The notes below the pieces were generated by a model. That model ran no database searches, had not been told where the DNA came from, and saw only the letters and a list, made by a program, of their open reading frames with translations. Position numbers and translations under genes: made by a program. Source: Cylindrotheca closterium (taxonomy: Eukaryota > Bacillariophyta > Bacillariophyceae > Bacillariales > Bacillariaceae). Taken from it: DNA of 30,107 nt. Of the stretch, positions 1 to 7,789 are shown in pieces (within the stretch, counting starts at the first letter, position 1; every line of letters starts with the position of its first letter). The stretch spans positions 1 through 30,107 of the forward strand of contig CAKOGP040001269.1 of the NCBI GenBank assembly GCA_933822405.4, written 5' to 3'.

Positions 1-96
1 TTATTATTATTATTATCATTATTATCATTATTATCATTATTATCATTATTATCATTATTATCATTATTATTATCATTATTATTATCATTATTATTA

Positions 97-157
<61 letters not shown>

Positions 158-275
158 CATTATTATCATTATTATCATTATTATCATTATTATCATTATT
201 ATCATTATTATCATTATTATCATTATTATTATCATTATTATTATCATTATTATTATTATTATCATTATTATTATC

Positions 276-312
<37 letters not shown>
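1..312. repeat. TTA/TCA trinucleotide microsatellite
   Basis: A 312-bp run of TTA triplets with interspersed TCA triplets, so that blocks read as TTATCA or TTATTATCA. The TCA variants are regularly spaced in the first and second thirds, while the centre and the right end are purer TTA. This suggests higher-order duplication of blocks, not single-triplet slippage alone. It stops abruptly at GGGAAG. The left end is cut by the window. Confidence 0.97.
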
Positions 313-313
<1 letters not shown>

Positions 314-1148
314 GGGAAGAACTTCTTCTTCCTCTTGATGTAGCTTGAAGAGGAGTCGAAGAGGATATGCCCCAAAGTCCTGTCACCATGCACAATAGCT
401 GGTATCGATGGCACCGTGCTTCTTCCAGAGGCTGTACGTCCCTGAGCTGGCTGGGTGCCTCCCGTGTATGGCTCCTCTCATCAGCGTTCTTGGAGTGAAA
501 GACACTGCATTATTATTGTCTTTGAAGTGAAACATCAAACTATATCTACTGACTTCTACCCACGATAAAGTATGTTTATGCAGTGAGAGGACGTACAGAC
601 GTTACCGTATATGGGGGTATATACGTTTCCGCCGGCTGAAAAAATCTCAGAACAAATAATACCCGTAACCATCAACAACAAAAAAGACAAAATGAAGTTT
701 TGTGAGCATTATTGTTGACACTCACAATCTCCTCTCCAATCCTTTCCGGTATTGCTCTACGTCTCAAGCCAAGACTTGGTTGATTGGGGATATAAAAATA
801 ATCGCCGATGAAGATCATGGGGGTAGGACTGAACAGTCCGGGGGATATTTTTGTGGGACTTCCAGAACGATGAGAAGCCACCAAAACAATGAAAAAACCA
901 CCAAAACGAGAGTAATTTCCATTCGGAACGAGCAGGAACCTTATTTTACTCACTTCTGATCGCGTTATGGTCGCTTCTCATCGTTTCTGTTTGAACCAAT
1001 CATAAAATTGGTCATCATTGGCTTTTGCTCTTAAAAGTACGAGTTAATCTTCATATCCCACGTGATCACATGGATTTCGAAAAGAGTTGCAAGTCTGTCC
1101 GCTCTCCGAACATTGACGAAAATCATCGTTCTGCCGGGTGTTCCTGGA

Positions 1149-1211
1149 ACGGCCGGGAAATAGAAATTTAGCATTCAATTCTTGAGAGTAAGTTTTGATT
1201 TTCCCGGCCGT
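1149..1211. promoter_or_regulatory. 12-bp perfect inverted repeat upstream of gene
   Basis: The left arm ACGGCCGGGAAA (1149-1160) and the right arm TTTCCCGGCCGT (1200-1211) are exact reverse complements separated by 39 bases. It lies about 300 bp upstream of the coiled-coil/nuclease/kinase gene. It could form a stem-loop, be a dyad protein-binding site, or be the terminal repeats of a tiny mobile element. The role is unknown. Confidence 0.6.
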
Positions 1212-1218
1212 CCCCTGA

Positions 1219-1305
1219 CGCAACTCCGCGTCAAACCAACGCAACTCCGCGTCAAACTAACGCAACACGTCATTCCCGCGTCAAAAGAAACGTCCCGCGT
1301 CAAAG
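1219..1305. repeat. Short tandem repeat with CGCGTCAAA core
   Basis: An 18-base unit, CGCAACTCCGCGTCAAAC, occurs at 1219-1236 and again at 1240-1257. Two decayed copies ending in CCGCGTCAAA follow up to 1305. The CGCGTCAAA core thus recurs four times within 90 bp, about 200-300 bp upstream of the start codon at 1513. It could be a cluster of transcription-factor sites or a plain minisatellite. Confidence 0.7.
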
Positions 1306-1512
1306 TCGCAGAGCATTTTCACGGACACATAAAAATTATTTAGAGCTAAAAAATCCTCAGAACAATCTAAACGGACAGATTTCGGGCGTGCGTTTGACGT
1401 TGTGGTGCGTCCCTGTCCTTTTTCACCACCAAAACAGGGGTTGAAAATCCAGTAGTGGAGTTACTGACAACATCTGAAACTATACCGCTAGCAGTGTTGT
1501 TCAAGTTTGAAG

Positions 1513-3792
1513 ATGTCTGCTTCTGTTGAGCAAGAAATCGAGCAAGTAGGCGAAGCTATTGCAAGGGTGGAAAATGAAATTGAGGAGATCAACGAAAAAC
1601 TCAAGAACCCCACCATTTCGGACGTTGACAAAGCTTACTATCGGCAAAAGGAAAGCCAGCTTTGGCAAAAGGAAGACAGGCTTCGGCAAGAGAAAAGCCA
1701 GCTTCGGGAAGAGAAAGACAGGCTTCGGCAAAAGAAGTTGTTGTTGATTGAACGCACTCCAGTGCCAAACGCTGTAAACAATGGAAATACGATGGCGATG
1801 GGTAAGCACGAACCTTTTGTTTTCGCATATGTTGGTCTCCTTGCTTATTTATCGATACGTATCTCTCATCTGTAACATAATTATTATATCATCCAACAAA
1901 CATCCATTTCATGTTTTGGGAATATTGCTTGCACACCGAAGGCATTGCACATGATCCAAACTCACTTGGTAAGTTTTGAAGGAGAAACTACTGATTCCAT
2001 ATCATTTCATGCTCGTTGTTATATTGTACCATTCGCTTATATATCATTATTCCTATATCATGAAGGTGGACTGCCTCCAAGGACGCCGAGAGCAACAACC
2101 ACAAGAGCATTCGTTCCACCGTCCACGGGAAAAGACAAAGCAGACACCCCTGTGGTTTCAGGTCCGCCATCTACCTCTGAAGGCAAAGAAGAAGGTTTAG
2201 CCTATGCATCGCTGGACGATAATACTCACATGCAATGCACCAGCCATCCTCTGTGTGTAGAACTTCTTGAAGTATTGGAGAAAGCAATTTCCGAGGAAGA
2301 GAACGGGACTATGGATGCCAAGTTCCGGCATGCTGCCAGCTACGTACATCAAGTGCGGAAATGGAGTGGGAAAGATGACAATTTGCCCAAAGGTGTCGCT
2401 AAGAATGAAAGGATTTACACGGGGGCGATGGCCACAGCGATAAACTCGGTTCTGGAGGAGGGATACACTGTGCTGCACCAAGGATGCATCGGAACTGGGT
2501 TTACGCATTCCGATCTCTCTTGTAGGCGTATATCAAAAGACGTCACCGACAAGTCATGGCCGACCACACTTCTTGTGGGTGAGGGGAAGAACGGTGCCGT
2601 TGGACTGCGAGCGGAAACTAGGGGGCAGCTTGTCAACCAGCTTCTTCGCCATCGTGCAATCGATACGGAACACCTTGAAAAAGATATCAACGGACCGGTT
2701 CTTCTTCTTGCATTCAATTTGGAAACAGTTGAGATAGATTTGGCTTTCCCAACTACTTTTGGCGGGAAACTAGCTCAAGACAAGGTCGTTTCATTACAGG
2801 ACAAGAACACCGACCAGAAGAAAGAGGCATTCTGGACTGTGCAAATAGTACGAATGAACATTGCTCCCATACAAAATTTGTCCATTATGCTTTGCTTCAT
2901 TGCAAGAGGCTTGAAAAAGGTGGATGCTCAGCAATACAAAACAGCCCGTGTGCAAATGAAGTTGCCAATTGCTAAGAGCGATTCATGGAGCTGCAGTAAT
3001 GATATGGGTGATGTTTGGTATTATGGCGAAAACGTTACAATTCGAAAAGGCAAGTCTTCTAAATCCGAGTTCGTTTTCGGTAATGATATGGGTGATGTTT
3101 GTTATTATGGCGATAATGTCACAATTCAACAACCCAAGTTTGTTTTCAAGGAATATTGCTACCATCTGCGACAAGAGGATGCTCTCATGTTGCCGCTCAC
3201 GATTATTGCGGACAAAGACAAGAGATGGCCACCATCACAAAAGCTCTTGAATTGTTTGGGAGAACCATACACTCATTGGAAGGTTTCCAAAGGACCTTTT
3301 GCCATTTCCGTTTTGAAATATCCCTTCATCGAAGGGGCTTCAAACAAGCCACACAAAGATGGATGGGTACAGATATTGACACAGGTACAGGCGATGCATG
3401 GCCAAAATTTTGTTCATGGGGATCTGCTACCTCGTAACGTGATATTTACCAATGACGAAGGATGCAATGACAAAGGATACGTGATAGACTTTGACCTCAC
3501 AAGAGAGGTACTTGGAAAAGGCGAAACATATGTCATGGGCTACAACAATGTTGACTTTGTTGCTTTTCGACACCCAGACGCAGTAGCAGGAAAGCAAATG
3601 GATAAGGAACATGATATTCATTCCCTTCGGATGATGAGCAAATATTTTTTTAATATACGCGACGATCGGCTCGATAAATGCAATATTGGTGAACTCATTG
3701 CTTGGTTTAGCAAGCATACGAAGTCAGCACAAAACGTTTGCGATAAGAAACTGTTGGACAACGAAGCAAGTGGTAGCCCAGATCGACCATAA
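1513..3792 (+). CDS. Coiled-coil / PD-(D/E)XK-like nuclease / protein-kinase-like protein
   Basis: A spliced gene of about 680 codons when read as 1513-1801, 1942-1968 and 2066-3792. The ATG at 1513 is chosen because it is the first ATG of the frame and the same context (TTCAAGTTTGA before it) is conserved in the paralogue at 17440. The N-terminus is helical with five exact heptads (1642-1746). The middle has a nuclease-like pattern: Asp at 2512, a Glu-Gly-Lys at 2581-2589 in a hydrophobic strand, and a following helix with Gln at 2626. The C-terminus is kinase-like: an HGD catalytic loop with downstream Asn (3415-3441), an IDFD metal-binding motif (near 3484-3495) and a D-x-x-S-L helix near 3616. 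No clear glycine loop is seen. The architecture resembles Crinkler (CR)-type effector or transposon-linked kinases, by inference. The protein may act on nucleic acid and phosphorylate an unknown partner. An internal 84-nt duplication sits before the kinase core. Confidence 0.75.
1642..1746 (+). repeat. Five 21-nt repeats encoding coiled-coil heptads
   Basis: Five consecutive 21-nt units encode seven-residue repeats of the type R-Q-K-E-S/D-x-L. The period is one exact heptad, so the repeat itself builds the coiled coil. The paralogue has the same five units at 17207-17311 with different residues. The array therefore predates the gene duplication but has diverged since. Confidence 0.85.
1802..1941 (+). 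other. Predicted intron 1 (GTAAGC...AG)
   Basis: The donor GTAAGC follows codon-phase 1 at 1801, and the acceptor AG ends at 1941. The 140-nt length suits diatom introns. The first open frame otherwise runs on to a stop at 1875 with an unlikely tail. If the next 27 bases are skipped, 1802-2065 is also an in-frame intron, so exon 2 could be alternatively spliced. Confidence 0.6.
1969..2065 (+). other. Predicted intron 2 (GTAAGT...AG)
   Basis: The consensus donor GTAAGT is at 1969-1974 and the acceptor AG at 2064-2065. The 97-nt intron is AT-rich and the frame is preserved. Together with intron 1 it defines a 27-nt microexon at 1942-1968 that has no stop codon. The 27 nt are a multiple of three, so inclusion or skipping both keep the frame. 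Confidence 0.6.
2996..3151 (+). repeat. 84-nt internal tandem duplication in kinase-like gene
   Basis: Two copies (2996-3079 and 3080-3151) encode the repeated segment N-D-M-G-D-V-x-Y-Y-G-x-N-V-T-I. The offset is 84 nt (28 codons), so the frame is kept. The copies differ at scattered positions, so the duplication is not very recent. It lies in the linker or N-lobe just before the kinase core. Confidence 0.9.
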
Positions 3793-4330
3793 TATGGTTC
3801 ACCCACGTCTATCATAAACTATGAATTGAATGTGTCTACCGGGCACTGCCAGTACCAATGAAATAGCTCTGCTATATTATATATACCTCCACTGCTGTTT
3901 TTTTACTTTTCTGCATAATACAATTTGGGTGTAAACAATTTAAATCCAAAATGTACAGAATCCCAGCCGGAACTTCAAATATGTCCAAATTGCACTGAAT
4001 TTGTTTTGTTTATAGATGAATCAGAATGACATGTCCAGTTATGTCATGGATTTGAAAATAAAGGGACAACAAATTGTAACAATGCTGATTTCAGGATTGT
4101 TTTCAATCTTGTCTAATAAACTGAGGAGTAATGGGCACATGTTGTTCGAAAGATGAATAATTGATTTGTAGTAGTTATAAAACTGTGTAGAGAGTCTTTG
4201 GGATGACCAAAGGGAAGCTCAGAGTGCTCTCAACACAAGAAAACAAAGTGACAAACGGAACAACAGGTATGGGTAAGAATGACATTGTGCATAAATAGGC
4301 TGATGGCACCCAAAATTGCTAGTATAATTA
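3793..4330. other. Intergenic, no gene seen
   Basis: This is the downstream flank of the kinase-like gene. It is AT-rich without a convincing open frame. An AATAAA hexamer at about 4057-4062 could serve in 3' end formation, but it is 265 bp past the stop codon and unproven. Confidence 0.5.
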
Positions 4331-4717
4331 GTGCTTGTATCATATACTAATGTGGTGAACGGTGGTAGGGTGAAGCAGATTGGGGAAGCAGAAACCAACT
4401 ATTATGAGCTCATTGACAGGCTGAGGGGAGCTGAAGAAAGTTGTGACCCATTGAGAATAGATGATGCCTTTGAAGACTTTGCGATGGGGTCCCACAAATG
4501 GTGTTGTAACTCATACAAGTATTTTTTTTATATAAGAGACGATTGGCTTGATGAATGCAATATTGGTGAACTCATCGCTTGGTTTAGCAAGAATACGGAG
4601 TCAGCACAGAACTATTATCAAGGAAGTGTTGTACAGTCAATTACAAATTTAGATTACAGAATGTTTGTTCTGAGCGCTAAAGGAACTCACAATAGAGCAC
4701 AGTCTGCTTATTTCTAA
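4331..4717 (+). pseudogene. Chimeric frame carrying a copy of the kinase gene's 3' end
   Basis: An open frame of 128 codons with no clear in-frame ATG start. Its first half looks coding (charged, helical) but is unrecognised. Bases 4516-4612 are a close nucleotide copy of 3640-3735, the end of the kinase-like gene, including the encoded block C-N-I-G-E-L-I-A-W-F-S-K. The similarity breaks on both sides. This is a duplicated gene fragment joined to unrelated sequence, and it directly precedes a decayed Copia element. It could be a transduced gene piece or a remnant of a second, deleted gene copy. Confidence 0.7.
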
Positions 4718-4730
4718 CATTCAATCACAA

Positions 4731-6099
4731 ATGGCAACAAAAAGAAAATATGGCAAGAACAACACTGCCTTATCTACAGAGGAGTGAGTGATTTGTTGAC
4801 AAAGGAATGTTCTTCATCTGGTGGTGGAAGAGGACGTATGACTCCTCAGAAAGTCAACGACAATCCTAGTTCAAAGGTTGTGAAACATCTGTTTTCAATA
4901 AAAGATGAAAACAGTGGCAAGACAAGATTGTCGTTTGAAGATGCCAAGAAAAGACTGATTGACTATTTCCAAGCTTCTGGAATGAAGTGTTCAGAAGACA
5001 TGGTAAAAATGATTCAAGATGGAAAGTCAAGATGGAAAGTCAATCAAGTTTGATTAAATCACACCAAAGTTGGATGCTCTAGATCAAACGGAAGTTGTTG
5101 CAACAGAAACAGAGATGACTCAAAACAAGATTCTTTATTCTGCAGAGCTAACCAATCATATGAACAGAGCAGCATACTTTGAAACAAACAAGGTACAGAT
5201 AAAGGTAAAGGTAAGCCAAAGGATGAAAAGGAAAAGGCAGCATGTTATGTATGTGGCAAGAAGGACCATATGTCCAACAAATGTCCAGACAGACTGCTAC
5301 CAAAGATTCAATGGAAAATGCTGGATTATTGGAAAAAGCTCCATCTGAATAAGATTGGAGCGACAGTCCCAGCTACAGTTCCAGCTACAGTTCTTGGGGC
5401 TATCTCCAGTGACAGGTATTATCACAAGTGAAGGTTCAAGTGTTGTGGGAAGCGTTAACACCCCTTTGCAACTTGTTGGTATTACAGGTGGTCAAATGAT
5501 GCAAGTTCCTGCAGGAATGCAACTGATGCAAATTCCAACTCAAGGTGGCGGCACTGCAACTGTCCCTTACTCTATGAATGCTAATGGTGAGATCACGTTC
5601 AGTGGAATGCAACTCAGCCAACAATGGTTCAGTGGTGCTCAAATGTATGACGGATTTGATGCAACTCAAGCTCCAACTCCGCAGGTCACAAAGACTGGCT
5701 ATTTCAATATGTCAAATGTCTTCCATGATGCTATCAAGGAAAAGGATGAGAATGGCAATGATGTCTATCTTATTTCATGTCCTGCTTGTACAGCAAATGT
5801 CAAACTTCAAGCAGACTGGCACAATGCTAGTGAAAATGAAGACTTGCCAGATCTTGTTACTGAAGCAGATCAAGGTATGTAGTTTATTCAATGCTGGATT
5901 GTATGACTATGTCATCATGGACAGTGGTTGCACAAACACCACCATTGGTAGTGGTGAGCTCATGCATGGACTCCGTCCCCAACCCAAAAATGTGAGCAGT
6001 GCCAATTTTGTGAACAATGGCTTTTTTTTTGCCTGCAAGGTTACAAGGTCTAGGGAACAAATAAGGACTAAATGTCACTGTGACATTGTTTTGAAATAA
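4731..6099 (+). pseudogene. Decayed Copia gag-protease relic
   Basis: Retroelement coding sequence scattered over several frames. A short frame starts at ATG 4731 and stops after 18 codons. A lysine-rich stretch leads to a clean zinc knuckle C-x2-C-x4-H-x4-C at 5243-5284, in a different frame from the frames on either side. Next comes a Gln/Met/Gly-rich segment (5355-5882), ending in a stop. After a shift of frame comes the sequence V-I-M-D-S-G-C-T-N-T at about 5913-5942, which fits a retroviral-type aspartic protease active site (D-S/T-G). No integrase or RT follows and no LTRs were seen. It is plus-strand and distinct from the large minus-strand Copia at 19213-28257. Confidence 0.65.
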
Positions 6100-7114
6100 T
6101 ACACATGGTCAGCGGGAGCAAATGAAACGTGTTGTTTGATTCGACCAGCATGACTACATAACCTCATTTCTGGCAACTAGAAAGAAACAAGTGGCAAGAG
6201 GCTGATCTCCTACACTACGACATTATTAGATAAATTTCCCGGGAATAGTACAATTATATATCCAAACTAGAGCTATGTATACTTCAAATTGAGAATGTGG
6301 CTAGATTTGATCACAAGGAAGGCAATTCCACAAAGTGACCTTTTTTACTTTAGGCAAGAGAGAAAAAATTAAGCTAGCCCAGAATCCCTTTACCGGCACA
6401 GCACTCCAAAACTGACGCCAAAGTCAATATTAGTGGGTATTTGGACAACTTTGAAGGATACCAGATACAAGCTTGAATGAAACTGGATTAATCCCCAAGA
6501 CAGTGTGGGTGCCGTTCAATCACCTGCACGCAGAAAACACCCATTCCAAGCCCCCCAATCTCATCATACATACCAAAGGACGACAAATATGCGTTGGAAC
6601 AAAGAAGTTTGCCACAAATTGGTCCGCACCGATACCAAGTCACTTTCAGTGCAAAAAATCCATGATTTCTGAACCCATATTGGCTAGATCATTCTTGATC
6701 TAGCCCAAATCATTGTCTTGGTCCCGGAAAATCGAAACAATAGGTATCCAAGGGACCCTTTGCTGTATTGTTGAATGTATAGTTGGCTCCAGGGGGGCAA
6801 CACGGACCCTCATGGTGAAGGTGAGCTGAAAGGACCAAACACTAGAATTCAAGAATCTCGGCAAATATTGCAAAGAAAAAGCAACCGAATGGATCTCCAG
6901 CACATATTTCATATGAGGCCTTGGCGCTCTTGACATTCTACAGACCAGGTTGCGCAACCCAACAGAATATTTTCGACAAATCATGGTAGATTGGAATAGA
7001 ATGGAGGCAAAAGGCAGGGTGAATTGCCAATCAAGCCATAGACTATCTATCAAATATCCTAAGAAAAAGTGCGAAATCACCATGTAAAAGTATTCATTAA
7101 TGGATAATATATAA
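6100..7114. other. No gene assigned
   Basis: No feature could be supported. The plus frame around 6845-7086 has a coding-like composition interrupted by a stop, and may be the tail of an old transposon, but no motif is recognised. Minus-strand frames here have no motif either. Confidence 0.5.
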
Positions 7115-7312
7115 AAGTGATCCGTCAAAATTCTCCATACGGATCACTTGACGGATCACTGTGGTACATTTTGTACATGCGGGCGTATGACGGATCACTT
7201 GACGGATCACTTACGGATCACTTCTGATGTAGAATCCTGTAGAATTATGTACCACGGATCACTTGACGGATCACTTGACGGATCACTTGACGGAACACTT
7301 GACGGATCACTT
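7115..7312. repeat. Minisatellite of GACGGATCACTT with an inverted copy
   Basis: The 12-base unit GACGGATCACTT occurs about ten times between 7139 and 7312, both in tandem blocks and interrupted by unique sequence. The first element is inverted: AAGTGATCCGT at 7115-7125 pairs perfectly with ACGGATCACTT at 7139-7149 (11-bp stem, 13-nt loop). GTGGTACAT and ATGTACCAC inside the array are a second inverted pair. The units encode a D-G-S-L repeat in one frame, but no surrounding gene supports translation. Confidence 0.9.
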
Positions 7313-7390
7313 TGCGAAATGCACGCTTCAGCTCAAAATCATCAAAATGAGATTGAATCATCCAGCGCTTGTTACTTGCACAAAACATCA

Positions 7391-7725
7391 ATTTGAAGAC
7401 GACAATCAGCCAAGGATCTCAACAATTATGCTAGGTGCTGCTAGCGTTTGATTTTGTTCTTTATTTGGGCAAGAATTGATGGTTTCTTGGATACTTTTGT
7501 ACAACAGAACGGAGATTGGGGAGAGTCACATGGCCATCAGTCAAGAACTACGTCAAATCGAAGACAACAATCAGCCAAGGATATCAACTACTATATAAGG
7601 TGCTGCTAGCGATCGTTTTCGTTCTACATTTGGGCAAGAATTGATGGTTTCACAAATACTTTTGTACAACAGAACGGAGATTGGGGGAAAATACAATAAA
7701 AATACGGTCACATGGCCATCTATGT
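7391..7725. repeat. Direct repeat, 165-bp offset, two copies
   Basis: The block starting near 7391 recurs from about 7556 at a 165-bp offset. Shared segments include CAATCAGCCAAGG, GGTGCTGCTAGCG, GGGCAAGAATTGATGGTTTC and CTTTTGTACAACAGAACGG. The copies differ by many substitutions and small indels, so the duplication is old. It lies just upstream of the helicase gene and could be its duplicated promoter region or part of its transposon end. Confidence 0.85.
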
Positions 7726-7789
7726 CATAGAAACCGAAACCTAACTATGTCATAGAACTTTCCAATCCAAACAACACAGGCTAACAAAG

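Larger units (their letters stand above)
313..1512. other. Intergenic region upstream of first gene
   Basis: No convincing gene. The two overlapping open frames at 672-959 lie on opposite strands, have no recognisable motif and look like chance frames. The part nearest the gene (about 1040-1320) is GC-richer and holds a perfect inverted repeat and a CGCGTCAAA-type repeat, listed separately. The promoter of the gene starting at 1513 should lie in the last few hundred bases, but no clear TATA box or initiator was recognised. Confidence 0.6.

Noticed and set aside
672..959. Overlapping frames on both strands as a possible small gene.
   Set aside because: No motif, opposite-strand frames of equal length, and composition like the flanks.
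6700..7128. 142-codon minus frame as a gene.
   Set aside because: No ATG-supported start, no motif, and the plus strand of the same segment looks as coding-like; nothing can be supported.
7115..7312. CRISPR-like array.
   Set aside because: Units are 12 bp, mostly without unique spacers, in a eukaryotic context; it is a minisatellite.
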